64,000 nt of DNA from Clostridia bacterium (GTDB lineage Bacteria > Bacillota > Clostridia > Lachnospirales > Lachnospiraceae), in the NCBI GenBank assembly GCA_910574475.1, contig CAJTAT010000004.1, positions 186,001 through 250,000 on the forward strand. Reading direction: 5' to 3'. The position numbers and the translations under genes are program-made. Position 1 is the first letter of the stretch. Each line of letters begins with the position of its first letter. The notes below the pieces were generated by a model. The model was not told the DNA's origin. It searched no databases and was given only the letters and a program-made list of their open reading frames with translations. Of this stretch, positions 25,306-34,787 are shown one piece after another.

Positions 25306-26286
25306 TTACAATTCGATGGTTGCGCAAACTTCTTCATAAAATTTCATCTGCTCATCCAGGAATGTATTCAGCTCGTCACCATACAGTACCATGTACTCCA
25401 TACCAAGAGATTCAATCTGTTCTTTGTACTCATCAGTCTCCAGAGCCTTGCCCATCAGTTCATTTAAGGTCTTTACTACATCGTCGGGAGTGCCAGCCGG
25501 GGCTGTCAGGGCAACCCATCCCATCATAACCAGATCATACTCATCACCAAAGGTTTCCTTAACAGTCGGGCAGTCCGGGAATCCACTAAGACGTTCGTTA
25601 CTCAATACGCCAAGCATAGACAGAGTTCCTGCCTTCAGAGAAGCTACTGCAGGAGAAGGCTGTGTGAAGGTTGCATCAATCTCTCCACTCTCAATAGCTG
25701 TAATGCAGTCAGCGGATCCATCATATGTATAGATGTCAAATGTTACACCAAAGTACATCTCAAATGCCTTAGCAGCAATATTGGGAGCTGCGCCTGCACC
25801 AGAATCTCCTACCTTAATAGTTCCAGGATTTGCCTTTGCATAGTCAACAAACTCCTCCAATGTGGAATAATTCGGGCTGGATGCGCTTACTACTAATGCA
25901 TAGGGGTCAGCCATGGTAGCTGCAATCGGAATAAAGTCATCCATAGTCTTCTCAGTACGTCCAAAGCAGATATGAAGCATCAAGTCGATACAGGTTGCGC
26001 CCAGAGTATATCCGTCAGCATCAGAGTTTGCCAGTGCTTCCATACCAATCAGTCCGCCATCACCAGTTTTGTTCTCTACCACGAAGGTGTAACTGTCATC
26101 TACCTGCTCAGTAGCAGTGTTCAAAAGTGCACGGATAGACATATCCGTATTTCCGCCTGCACCAAAGGGTACAATAACGTTTACATTTTTGCTGGGGTAG
26201 CTGCCGCCCTTGGAACCGCATCCTACTAAGCTGCTAATCAGAAGCACAGACATGGTTGCAAGTGCAATGACTTTTTTCAGTTTCAT
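25306..26286 (-). CDS. tctC: TctC: substrate-binding lipoprotein of tripartite transporter
   Basis: A 326-residue lipoprotein with a lipobox (LVGC, Cys23) after a hydrophobic signal, then the Bug/TctC fold (NVNVIVPFGAGGNTDMS near 34; GDSGAGAAPNIAAKAFE near 158). It captures the substrate outside the membrane. The ligand is unknown; Bug proteins bind many carboxylates. AAAGGAGG ribosome site and a consensus promoter mark it as first gene of the operon. Confidence 0.93.
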   Translation of the reverse strand: MKLKKVIALATMSVLLISSLVGCGSKGGSYPSKNVNVIVPFGAGGNTDMSIRALLNTATEQVDDSYTFVVENKTGDGGLIGMEALANSDADGYTLGATCIDLMLHICFGRTEKTMDDFIPIAATMADPYALVVSASSPNYSTLEEFVDYAKANPGTIKVGDSGAGAAPNIAAKAFEMYFGVTFDIYTYDGSADCITAIESGEIDATFTQPSPAVASLKAGTLSMLGVLSNERLSGFPDCPTVKETFGDEYDLVMMGWVALTAPAGTPDDVVKTLNELMGKALETDEYKEQIESLGMEYMVLYGDELNTFLDEQMKFYEEVCATIEL

Positions 26287-26331
26287 TAACTATTCCTCCT
26301 TTAACTTTTTCACACAAAGTTTATAGTATGA

Positions 26332-26377
26332 ATTATAAGGTCATAAAACTTGGATGTCAATTGGTTTATAATAAACC
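26332..26377 (-). promoter_or_regulatory. Promoter and candidate operator of the tct operon
   Basis: On the minus strand TTGACA (26355-26360), 17 bp, TATAAT (26332-26337). Just upstream of the -35 box lies a perfect palindrome GGTTTAT-A-ATAAACC (26363-26377), a candidate activator or repressor site. Confidence 0.75.
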
Positions 26378-26600
26378 CCGCATGATTTTTGTGTAATTTG
26401 TATAATTTTTATCAATCCAGAGCCTTTGGTTTTGCTATTCTGGTTTTTACATTTATCTTTTCTTCAAGCCTGCCTGTCATTTTTACTACGACCCATAAAA
26501 AACCCACAAAGCATGGCATATTTATCATCATACTCCGTGGGTTTTTATGTTTTTAAGCTCTGCTTTATACTATATTAATTTAATAGTCAGAAATATAATA
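26378..26600. other. Intergenic region with argG terminator
   Basis: This gap between the tct promoter and the argG stop holds one recognisable structure: CATAAAAAACCCAC (26494-26507) pairing with GTGGGTTTTTATG (26537-26549) around a 29-base loop. It is probably the argG terminator (U-rich on the minus strand). I see no gene in the rest. Confidence 0.6.
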
Positions 26601-27827
26601 TTATTTTTTGGATGCTTCTACCTCAGCCAGCTTCATGGCGCGAACCTTCAGGGGAAGGCCAAACAGAGTGATAAAGCCGCTCGCATCATGGTGATCATAC
26701 AGGTCTCCAGTAGTAAAGGAAGCTAAGGATTCATTGTATAGAGAATAAGGTGAAGTCGTTCCAGCTTTGATAATGTTGCCCTTATAAAGCTTGAATTTCA
26801 CTTCTCCAGTTACATATTCCTGTGTGCTGGTTACAAATGCCTGGACAGCTTCCCGCAAGGGAGTGAACCATTTCCCTTCATATACAATTTGAGCAAACTT
26901 GTTGCCCAGATCTTTTTTGACTTCCATAGTGGCACGGTCCAAAACAAGTTCTTCCAACTGCTGATGTGCCTCCATGAGGATGGTTCCACCCGGCGTCTCA
27001 TAGACACCACGGGATTTCATGCCCACAACACGGTTCTCTACAATATCCACGATACCAATACCATGCTTTCCACCCAGAGTGTTCAGCTCTGTAATAATCT
27101 CAGAAACTTTCATTTCCTTCCCATTGAGAGAGACAGGAGTTCCCTTTTCAAAGGTCATTGTGACATACTCGCCCTCATCAGGAGCCTTTTCAGGTGTCAC
27201 GCCCAGGACAAGCATATGTTCATAATTGGGCTCGCTCGCAGGATCCTCCAACTCCAAACCTTCATGGCTGATGTGCCACAGGTTCCGGTCACGGCTATAA
27301 CTTTGACTGTGATCAAAGGGAAGGTTAATTCCATGCTGCTTACAGTATTCAATCTCATCCTCACGAGACTGCATGGTCCAAATGTCAGTCATTCTCCAAG
27401 GAGCAATAATTTTCAGATCAGGAGCAAGGGCTTTGATACCCAGCTCAAAGCGGATCTGGTCGTTTCCTTTTCCGGTAGCTCCGTGACAGATAGCGGAAGC
27501 CCCTTCTTTGCGGGCGATCTCAACGAGGCGTTTTGCGATTACAGGACGAGCCATTGAGGTACCCAAAAGATATTTGTTTTCATAGACGGCGCCAGCCTGT
27601 ACACAGGGCATAATATAATCGTCACAGAACTCATCAATAATATTTTCAATATATAACTTGGAAGCACCAGACAGCTTTGCCCTCTCATCCAGTCCATCCA
27701 ATTCATTTCCCTGCCCGCAGTCAATGCAGCAGCAAATTACTTCATAATCAAAATTTTCTTTCAGCCATGGAATAATAGCAGTCGTATCAAGACCACCTGA
27801 ATAGGCCAGAACAACTTTCTCCTTCAT
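26601..27827 (-). CDS. argG: Argininosuccinate synthase
   Basis: A 408-residue enzyme that joins citrulline and aspartate using ATP in arginine synthesis. The PP-loop is visible as [10 protein letters not shown] (residues 7-16). Substrate motifs include [13 protein letters not shown] (near 115) and the [15 protein letters not shown] segment (near 175). Length is typical. It is monocistronic here; argH is not in the window. A possible ArgR site overlaps its promoter. Confidence 0.96.
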   Translation of the reverse strand: MKEKVVLAYSGGLDTTAIIPWLKENFDYEVICCCIDCGQGNELDGLDERAKLSGASKLYIENIIDEFCDDYIMPCVQAGAVYENKYLLGTSMARPVIAKRLVEIARKEGASAICHGATGKGNDQIRFELGIKALAPDLKIIAPWRMTDIWTMQSREDEIEYCKQHGINLPFDHSQSYSRDRNLWHISHEGLELEDPASEPNYEHMLVLGVTPEKAPDEGEYVTMTFEKGTPVSLNGKEMKVSEIITELNTLGGKHGIGIVDIVENRVVGMKSRGVYETPGGTILMEAHQQLEELVLDRATMEVKKDLGNKFAQIVYEGKWFTPLREAVQAFVTSTQEYVTGEVKFKLYKGNIIKAGTTSPYSLYNESLASFTTGDLYDHHDASGFITLFGLPLKVRAMKLAEVEASKK

Positions 27828-27905
27828 TGTTTCATATCCTCCTCGATAGTTATCATAGATCCTCTGAAAATGCTTATGATTTCCAGGGTTTTATCACTGA
27901 CAATT

Positions 27906-27951
27906 AATATACATCATATTTTGTAAAGTTGCAAGTGAAATTTTATACATA
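27906..27951 (-). promoter_or_regulatory. argG promoter with ARG-box-like site
   Basis: On the minus strand TTGCAA (27929-27934) and TATATT (27906-27911) are 17 bp apart. TATGTATAAAATTTCACT (27934-27951, minus strand) matches 16 of 18 positions of an ARG-box consensus of the form TNTGAATWWWWATTCANW and touches the -35 box. Repression by ArgR in excess arginine is a reasonable inference. Confidence 0.45.
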
Positions 27952-28257
27952 ATTAGAAGAAAATATTCAGGGATAATTATTGGTTTTTATGGCGGATGCC
28001 ATATAGAGAGTATAGGCATCCAATGCAAATGAGATAACTCTTTGGATATCTATATTCTCCATGTGGCTGTGCGACGTATAAAATGCACATATATGAATAA
28101 TTATACATTCTGTTTTTGATGTTTTTCAAAGAACAGCAGGGGATTTCCACCCTTGTGTACGTTTAAAAAAATAGTGCTCTATCATATAAAACATAATTGA
28201 AATCACAGAACATATGTGCTATGATCAGTTTATTATTGAATGAAAAGGGGAGCAAGC
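27952..28257. other. Intergenic gap upstream of the restriction-modification gene
   Basis: AT-rich gap of about 300 bp. I see no convincing gene. GGCGGATGCC/GGCATCC (near 27991 and 28014) can pair weakly. CTATGATC near 28217 may be a poor -10 for the downstream gene. Confidence 0.4.
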
Positions 28258-30279
28258 ATGGATGAGACTAAAATAATTGTTATTCCAGATGGGAAAATAT
28301 GTGACTATATAGATGGAAAGTTTCGCAATGACACTCCTGAAGAGTATGTAAGGCAGACAATAGAAAAGCGCCTTGTTAATGAGCATAAATATTTACCGGC
28401 ACAGATTTCAGTTGAGTATACTCTACGAGTGGGATCGCGAAGACCTCGGGCAGATATTGTTATCTTTGATAAAAACTGTGCGAATCGCATCCAGGAAAAT
28501 ATCAAGTTGATCATTGAATGTAAAAAGGAAACGGTTGATGTTCAAAATGCGAAGGATGGTGTGGAACAATTAAAATCGTATATGTCGGTATGCCCTAATT
28601 GCGAGTGGGGTATGTGGACAAATGGTAAGCAGAAAGAAGTTTTTCGTAAATATATCAATGATATAGGACAGATTGAGTTCATGGATTATAATGATATTCC
28701 ATCGGCTGACGGGAATCTTGATGATATTAACCGTCCGAAAAGAACATCATTAAAAAACGCATATGATGATAATTTACTATTCGTGTTTAAAACCTGTCAT
28801 AATCATATTCATGTGAATGACGGTTTACAAAAGCAAGCGGCATTTTTTGAGTTGCTAAAAGTGATTTTTTGCAAAATAGAGGATGAGCGCAATATACCGG
28901 AACCCCTGGAATTCTATACTACCTCTGAAGAGCGTTCCAATCCAGATGGACAGCTTACAGTTCAGAAACGTATTTTTAAAATTTTTGAAAGAGTTAAGAG
29001 GAAGCAGGGTAAGATATTTGATGCAAATGATGAAATTAAGCTTTCATCACGCAGTTTAGCCTACATAGTCAGTGAGTTGCAAAAATATAGCTTGCTTAAT
29101 ACAAATATTGATATTAAAGGAAAAGCATATGAAGAGATCGTAGGTGCTAATCTTCGTGGGGACAGAGGTGAATTTTTTACCCCGAGAAATGTTATGAAGA
29201 TGGTTGTAGAAATGATTAACCCATCCATGAATGAAAAAGTATTGGATAGTTCCTGTGGAACAGGTGGTTTTTTGGTAACAGCTATGACTCATGCGATTAT
29301 GGAGCTTGAAAAAGAATTTGCATATTCTATGGAGTTAAAAAGGGAAGAATGGGATAGTGATACAGTACGTGTGTTTCAGGACAAAATCTCTGAAATGGCG
29401 TCATCCAATTATTTTGGATTTGATATTAATCCAGACCTTGTTAAAGCAACAAAAATGAATATGGTTATGAATAATGACGGGAGTGGGAATATTTTACAGA
29501 CAAATTCACTGCTTCCACCTCATGAATGGACAGAAGAATTTAGGTCTAAGCTTGCAGAGGCTTTAGGGATTGATAAAACGGAATTGCGCAATCATAAAAC
29601 AATAGGATGCTTTGATGTAATCATAACAAATCCTCCCTTTGGCAGCAAAATCCCTGTTAAAGATAAAAATATATTGGAACAATATGAGCTTGCGCATATC
29701 TGGCTTAACGATAAGAAGGCAGGCTCCTGGATAAAAACACCCAAGTTGCAATCATCTGTTCCACCGGAAATTTTATTTATAGAGCGCTGTACACAATTGC
29801 TTGTCCCTGGTGGTAGAATGGGAATCGTTTTGCCCGACTCTATTCTAGGGGCGCCAGGATTGGGGTATATTCGTGAATGGCTCATTAAAAATCATCGTAT
29901 CGTTGCAAGCATAGATTTGCATGCAGATACCTTTCAGCCCCGTAACGGTACACAGACTTCCGTTTTGTTTTTACAAAAGAAGACACAGGAACAAAAAGAT
30001 ATGGAAGAAAAGAGCGGCGTAATGGCAGATTATAATATTTTTATGGCCATGGTTGAGAAGATAGGCCATGATAAGAGAGGAAATCCGCTATTTAAACGTG
30101 ATAAAGAAGGGAATGAAATTCTAGTTTCTGATACAAGCAGCGTAGCGTCTGATACGAATATGGCAGATAGTGAGGAAATGATTTCTCATGAACAAAAAAG
30201 GAAGGTTGAGGATGATCAAACCCCGGACGTTTCTTCAATTTTTACTGAGTGGAAGATGCGGGAGGGCATAGCATGGTAA
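28258..30279 (+). CDS. Fused restriction nuclease-adenine methyltransferase (BcgI-like/type I HsdM-like)
   Basis: A 673-residue protein. Residues 20-150 form an HsdR-N type PD-(D/E)XK nuclease domain: D66 in RPRADIVIF, E87 and K89 in LIIECKKE. Residues about 270-620 form an N6-adenine methyltransferase: GDRGEFFTPRNV (near 302), SAM motif LDSSCGTGGF (near 331) and catalytic NPPFG (near 457). Nuclease plus methylase in one chain with a separate specificity subunit is the BcgI (type IIB) plan. I prefer ATG 28258, preceded by AGGGGAG, over the ATG six codons upstream. The specificity gene immediately downstream is a stub, so the system probably cannot recognise its target. Confidence 0.85.
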   Translation: MDETKIIVIPDGKICDYIDGKFRNDTPEEYVRQTIEKRLVNEHKYLPAQISVEYTLRVGSRRPRADIVIFDKNCANRIQENIKLIIECKKETVDVQNAKDGVEQLKSYMSVCPNCEWGMWTNGKQKEVFRKYINDIGQIEFMDYNDIPSADGNLDDINRPKRTSLKNAYDDNLLFVFKTCHNHIHVNDGLQKQAAFFELLKVIFCKIEDERNIPEPLEFYTTSEERSNPDGQLTVQKRIFKIFERVKRKQGKIFDANDEIKLSSRSLAYIVSELQKYSLLNTNIDIKGKAYEEIVGANLRGDRGEFFTPRNVMKMVVEMINPSMNEKVLDSSCGTGGFLVTAMTHAIMELEKEFAYSMELKREEWDSDTVRVFQDKISEMASSNYFGFDINPDLVKATKMNMVMNNDGSGNILQTNSLLPPHEWTEEFRSKLAEALGIDKTELRNHKTIGCFDVIITNPPFGSKIPVKDKNILEQYELAHIWLNDKKAGSWIKTPKLQSSVPPEILFIERCTQLLVPGGRMGIVLPDSILGAPGLGYIREWLIKNHRIVASIDLHADTFQPRNGTQTSVLFLQKKTQEQKDMEEKSGVMADYNIFMAMVEKIGHDKRGNPLFKRDKEGNEILVSDTSSVASDTNMADSEEMISHEQKRKVEDDQTPDVSSIFTEWKMREGIAW

Positions 30280-30398
30280 AATTGGACAGTGCCTGTAGAA
30301 ATATAGAAGAGGTTATGGGAAATTCTTTGAAATGGTGTTCGGTTTCTTTGACTGATATGGTTGCGTATGGAAAAAAGCAAGTTCGCTTGAGACATTAG
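30273..30398 (+). pseudogene. Truncated HsdS-like specificity subunit
   Basis: A 41-codon frame whose ATG overlaps the end of the methyltransferase gene (ATGGTAA), the normal HsdM-HsdS coupling. It reads MVKLDSACRNIEEVMG and then SLKWCSVSLTDMVAYGKK, the opening of clostridial specificity subunits as I recall them, and stops at 30396. A full subunit has 350-450 residues with two target-recognition domains; none of that remains before rarA begins 10 bp later. Confidence 0.7.
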
Positions 30399-30408
30399 GA
30401 GGGCAAAA

Positions 30409-31734
30409 ATGATGGAACAACTAAGTCTGTTTGACGATCGGGAGCAGACGGCCCCTCTGGCGAGCCGCCTTCGCCCGGAGACTTTAGATGAATATGTGGG
30501 ACAGAAGCATCTCATTGGAGAGGGAAAGATCCTGCGGCAGTTAATTGAAAAGGATCAGGTCTCATCTATGATCTTCTGGGGGCCACCTGGAGTGGGAAAG
30601 ACGACTCTTGCCAGAATTATTGCAAAACAGACAAAAGCAGAATTTGTAGAATTCAGCGCTGTCACCAGTGGAATACGGGAAGTAAAAGAAGTGATGAATC
30701 AGGCAGAACAAAACCGTCGAATGGGAATTCGCACCGTGCTGTTCACAGATGAGATTCACCGTTTTAATAAGGCTCAGCAGGACGCTTTTCTGCCCTTTGT
30801 GGAGAAAGGTAGCATTATTCTGGTAGGAGCCACTACAGAAAATCCTTCCTTTGAGATTAATTCTGCGCTTTTATCACGATGCAAAGTATTTATTTTAAAG
30901 GCCTTGGAGGAGGAGGATTTAAAAGAACTTTTGCTTCATGCCCTGAAGAGCCCCAAAGGATTTGGCAATCTCACGATTGCTATAGAAGACACACAACTTA
31001 ATGCCATTGCCCGATTTTCCAATGGAGATGCCCGAACAGCATTAAATACCCTGGAAATGGCAGTTCTGAACGGAAAGATGAATAAAGAGGCCACACTTGT
31101 GGTGGACCAGGAAATTCTGGGACAGTGTATGAACAGAAGGTCTCTTTTGTATGATAAAAGTGGTGAGGAGCACTATAATCTCATATCTGCACTACACAAA
31201 TCCATGCGCAACAGCGATCCTGACGCGGCAGTCTATTGGATGTACCGAATGTTAGATGGGGGTGAAGACCCGCTCTATATTGCAAGAAGACTGATTCGAT
31301 TTGCCAGCGAGGATGTGGGAATGGCAGACTCACAGGCGCTTCCTCTTGCAGTGGCTGTCTTTCAGTCATGCCATTTTCTGGGGATGCCGGAGTGTAATGT
31401 CCATCTGGCTCACGCAGTGGTTTACCTTTCTATGGCGCCCAAATCAAATGCTGTTTACCAGGCTTGTGAAGGCTGCAAGACAGACGTGCGGGACATGCCT
31501 GCAGAGCCGGTTCCCCTTCAGATACGCAATGCTACCACAAGTCTGTTGAAGGATTTACATTACGGGGAAGGCTATATCTATGCCCATGACACAGAAGAGA
31601 AGTTGAGCCGTATGCAATGCCTGCCGGATAAATTGGTGGGGCGCAGATACTATCAGCCTACCCAGGAAGGACAGGAGCGGCAAGTAAAGGAGAAGCTTGA
31701 GAAGATTTTAGAGTGGAAAAGGGAGGAAGAATAA
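30409..31734 (+). CDS. rarA: RarA (MgsA) replication-associated recombination AAA+ ATPase
   Basis: A 441-residue clamp-loader-like ATPase acting at stalled replication forks. Walker A (FWGPPGVGKTTLAR, near 57), Walker B (LFTDEIHRFNKAQQDAF, near 112) and sensor NPSFEINSALLSRC (near 148) are visible. The N-terminal QLSLFDD is a clamp-binding-type peptide seen in this family. Ribosome site AGGAGGG. Confidence 0.95.
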   Translation: MMEQLSLFDDREQTAPLASRLRPETLDEYVGQKHLIGEGKILRQLIEKDQVSSMIFWGPPGVGKTTLARIIAKQTKAEFVEFSAVTSGIREVKEVMNQAEQNRRMGIRTVLFTDEIHRFNKAQQDAFLPFVEKGSIILVGATTENPSFEINSALLSRCKVFILKALEEEDLKELLLHALKSPKGFGNLTIAIEDTQLNAIARFSNGDARTALNTLEMAVLNGKMNKEATLVVDQEILGQCMNRRSLLYDKSGEEHYNLISALHKSMRNSDPDAAVYWMYRMLDGGEDPLYIARRLIRFASEDVGMADSQALPLAVAVFQSCHFLGMPECNVHLAHAVVYLSMAPKSNAVYQACEGCKTDVRDMPAEPVPLQIRNATTSLLKDLHYGEGYIYAHDTEEKLSRMQCLPDKLVGRRYYQPTQEGQERQVKEKLEKILEWKREEE

Positions 31735-31736
31735 AA

Positions 31737-32264
31737 ATGGTTACAGTACGGGAAGGAAAATTGGAAGATATACCACAGGTTGCTCAGATATACGACCATA
31801 TTTTGGAGGGAAACGGCAATGAAATAACGGGATGGATCAAAGGTGTCTACCCTACAGAACAGACAGCACGCGAGGCTTTGGAGGCCGGAGAACTATTTGT
31901 AATGGAGGAAAATGGCGCTGTGGTTGCAGCGGCCAAAATTAATCAGGAACAGGTGCCGGAATATAAAAATGCTTCCTGGATCTATAAGGATATATTGCCT
32001 GAGCAGATTATGGTTCTGCATACATTAGTAGTTGACCCGACTTGTGCCGGAAAGGGATATGGGACAGAATTTGTAAATTTTTATGAAGAATACGCAATGA
32101 AGCACCATTGCCCTTATCTGCGTATGGATACAAATGCGAAAAATGTGGCGGCACGCAGACTATATACGCATCTGGGATATAAAGAGGTAGGCATTGTTCC
32201 CTGTGTATTTAACGGAATTCCCAATGTACAGCTCGTATGTCTGGAAAAGAAGCTGGAACTTTGA
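31737..32264 (+). CDS. GNAT-family N-acetyltransferase
   Basis: A 175-residue acetyltransferase. The acetyl-CoA site is visible as LVVDPTCAGKGYGTEFV, with NAKNVAARRLYTHLGYKEVG near 140. The acceptor is unknown. ATG 31737, with GGGAGGAAG 6 bases upstream, is chosen over a longer frame overlapping rarA. It is probably cotranscribed with rarA (2-bp gap). Confidence 0.85.
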   Translation: MVTVREGKLEDIPQVAQIYDHILEGNGNEITGWIKGVYPTEQTAREALEAGELFVMEENGAVVAAAKINQEQVPEYKNASWIYKDILPEQIMVLHTLVVDPTCAGKGYGTEFVNFYEEYAMKHHCPYLRMDTNAKNVAARRLYTHLGYKEVGIVPCVFNGIPNVQLVCLEKKLEL

Positions 32265-32341
32265 AGGATTGATAATTTTATTGAAATACCCTTATTTCTA
32301 TACTATAATAAAAAACCAAAGAAGTTTAAGGTGGATAAGTT

Positions 32342-33637
32342 ATGACATATAAAGAAGCAAGAGCTTTCATTGATGAAACAACGAAGTATGGTTATATTCT
32401 GGGCTTGGAAACAGTGACAGAGCTGTTAAAACGGCTTGGGAATCCTCAGGATGATTTGAAGTTTGCGCATATAGCAGGGACAAATGGAAAGGGCTCTATC
32501 CTGGCTTATGTGTCTACGATTTTAAAAGAAGCGGGATATAAGGTAGGAAGGTATATTTCTCCCACAATTTTTGAATATCGGGAGAGAATTCAGGTTAATG
32601 AGAAATATATTACAGAGGAGGCTGTTGCAAGGCTTGCGGAGCAGGTACAGCAGGCCGGAAAAAGTATGTTGGCAGAGGGACTTTCTCATCCTACCTGTTT
32701 TGAAGTGGAGACAGCCATGGCTTTTCTCTATTTTAAAGAAATGAACTGTGACATCGTGGTACTTGAGACAGGCATGGGAGGCCTGACGGATGCGACGAAT
32801 GTAGTTAAGACGACACTGGTAGCGGCGTTCGCATCGATTAGCATGGATCATATGGGCTTTCTGGGAGAGACACAGGAGGAGATTGCCAGGATCAAAGCAG
32901 GGATTATCAAACCCAATTCCATAGTAGTGAGTGCGCCGCAAAAGCCGGAAGTCCACAGAGTACTTCAGGATATGTGCAGCAGTCAGAATGTAGAATATCG
33001 TGAGGTAGAGGAAGAGAAGATCACAGATATTTGTTATGGATTTGAGAAGCAAAGTTTTTCTTATAAAGGTTTAAAAAGTCTGATGCCGGGCTTGGTGGGT
33101 ACTTGCCAGATCGGAAATGCATCTGTAGCTGTGGAAGTTATGGAAGCACTAAAGGAACAGGGCTTTCCAGTGACAGAGGAGGAGCTTCGCAGAGGGCTTT
33201 CCAAGACTATATGGGTAGGGCGTTTTACTGCAGTAGACAAGAATCCCCTTTTTGTGGTAGATGGAGCTCACAACCGGGATGCGGCGGACAGGCTTTTGGA
33301 GACCTTGGAATTGTATTTTCCCAAAAAGCGAAAGATTTTTATTCTTGGAGTTTTGGCAGATAAAGAATATGATTACATGGTGAGTCGCCTGGCGCCTTTG
33401 GCAGAGAGAATTATTACACTGATGACGCCAGATAATACACGGGCTTTGCCGGCAGAAGATCTGGCGAAAGCCATCCGCAGGTACAATTCCAGGGTAGAGG
33501 CGGCAGACAGTTTAAAGGATGCGGTACGCCGGGCAGAAAGCTATGCAAAAGAGGATGATTTGATCCTGGCTTTTGGCTCCCTGTCCTATCTGGGAGATTT
33601 GGTTCGGGAGGTACATCTGAGAAAGGAAAACATATGA
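32342..33637 (+). CDS. folC: Bifunctional folylpolyglutamate/dihydrofolate synthase
   Basis: A 431-residue Mur-ligase-type enzyme that adds glutamate to folates. The P-loop is AGTNGKGSILAYVS (near 40). Other family blocks are METGMGGLTDATNV-like (near 143), SMDHMGFLGETQEEIA and VVDGAHNRDAADRL (near 303). Its TGA overlaps the ATG of pheA by 4 bases, so they are coupled. Confidence 0.93.
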   Translation: MTYKEARAFIDETTKYGYILGLETVTELLKRLGNPQDDLKFAHIAGTNGKGSILAYVSTILKEAGYKVGRYISPTIFEYRERIQVNEKYITEEAVARLAEQVQQAGKSMLAEGLSHPTCFEVETAMAFLYFKEMNCDIVVLETGMGGLTDATNVVKTTLVAAFASISMDHMGFLGETQEEIARIKAGIIKPNSIVVSAPQKPEVHRVLQDMCSSQNVEYREVEEEKITDICYGFEKQSFSYKGLKSLMPGLVGTCQIGNASVAVEVMEALKEQGFPVTEEELRRGLSKTIWVGRFTAVDKNPLFVVDGAHNRDAADRLLETLELYFPKKRKIFILGVLADKEYDYMVSRLAPLAERIITLMTPDNTRALPAEDLAKAIRRYNSRVEAADSLKDAVRRAESYAKEDDLILAFGSLSYLGDLVREVHLRKENI

Positions 33638-34761
33638 GAGATTTGGCAGAACTGAGAAGAGACATTGATGAAATAGATGAGCAGATGATAAAACTCTTCG
33701 AGAGGAGAATGGCTATATCGGAAGAAGTGGCAGAATATAAGGTGGCCACTGGAAAACGGATTCTGGACAAAGAGCGGGAAAATGTAAAGCTTCAGGCAGT
33801 AAAATCCATGACCCACAGTGATTTTAACAGTCATGGGGCGGAGGAGCTCTACAAGCAGATTATGGCCATGAGTCGCAAGCTTCAGTATCAGATGATGGAG
33901 AAGCAGGCCATAGGAAGGCTGCCCTTTGTGATGGTAGATCGGCTTGAGACAGACCATGTCCGGGTGGTCTACCAGGGAGTGGAGGGCGCTTACAGCCAGC
34001 AGGCTATGTTTGAGTATTTTGGAGAGAATGTAAACCATTTTCATGTGGAGCGATGGCGGGATGCTATGGAAGCCATCTCAGAGGGCATGGCGGATTATGC
34101 AGTGTTGCCTATTGAGAATTCTACAGCAGGAATTGTGAATGATAACTATGATTTACTGGAGGAATTTGATAATTACATTGTGGGAGAACAGATTCTTACC
34201 ATACAGCATGCTCTTTTGGGAATCCAGGATTCAGAGCTTTCCGATATCCGTACGGTATATTCTCATCCCCAGGGTCTGATGCAGTGTGCAAAATATCTGG
34301 ATGACAACCGTCAATGGCAGCAGATCAGCCTGCAGAATACGGCTGTGGCAGCCCAAAAGGTGGCGGTAGACAGAGATAAGTCTCAGGCAGCCATTGCAAG
34401 TGTGCTGGCTGGAAAGCAACATGGTCTAAAGGTGCTCAGAGAGTGTATTAATCAAAGCGATCAGAATTCCACTCGCTTTCTCATTGTGACAAATCAACGG
34501 ATTTTTTGCAGAGATGCCAAAAAGGTAAGTATTTGTTTTGAGGTGACACATGAAAGCGGATGCCTGTATAATGTTCTCTCTCACTTTATCTATAACAATT
34601 TGAATATGTGCCGGATTGAATCTCGTCCTATTGTGGATCGGAACTGGGAATACCACTTTTTTGTGGATTTTGAGGGGAATTTAAATGACAGTGCTGTCAA
34701 AAATGCTCTTCGGGGAATACGGGAAGAGGCATTGAATTTAAAAATACTGGGTAATTATTAA
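33634..34761 (+). CDS. pheA: Bifunctional chorismate mutase/prephenate dehydratase
   Basis: A 375-residue enzyme making phenylpyruvate from chorismate. The chorismate mutase domain spans residues 1-90 (RRDIDEIDEQMIKLFERRM). The dehydratase domain runs about 108-285 (VYQGVEGAYSQQA; LPIENSTAGIVNDNYDLL; the active-site STRF block). A C-terminal ACT domain (about 297-370, ESGCLYNVL and ESRP motifs) should give phenylalanine feedback inhibition. The gene overlaps folC by 4 bp; no leader or attenuator is seen before it. Confidence 0.95.
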   Translation: MRDLAELRRDIDEIDEQMIKLFERRMAISEEVAEYKVATGKRILDKERENVKLQAVKSMTHSDFNSHGAEELYKQIMAMSRKLQYQMMEKQAIGRLPFVMVDRLETDHVRVVYQGVEGAYSQQAMFEYFGENVNHFHVERWRDAMEAISEGMADYAVLPIENSTAGIVNDNYDLLEEFDNYIVGEQILTIQHALLGIQDSELSDIRTVYSHPQGLMQCAKYLDDNRQWQQISLQNTAVAAQKVAVDRDKSQAAIASVLAGKQHGLKVLRECINQSDQNSTRFLIVTNQRIFCRDAKKVSICFEVTHESGCLYNVLSHFIYNNLNMCRIESRPIVDRNWEYHFFVDFEGNLNDSAVKNALRGIREEALNLKILGNY

Positions 34762-34787
34762 TAAATATTGATGAGGAGGGTTTAGTT

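Noticed and set aside
27828-27905. T-box or other RNA leader upstream of argG
   Set aside because: The distance from promoter to start is too short and no T-box sequence is seen.
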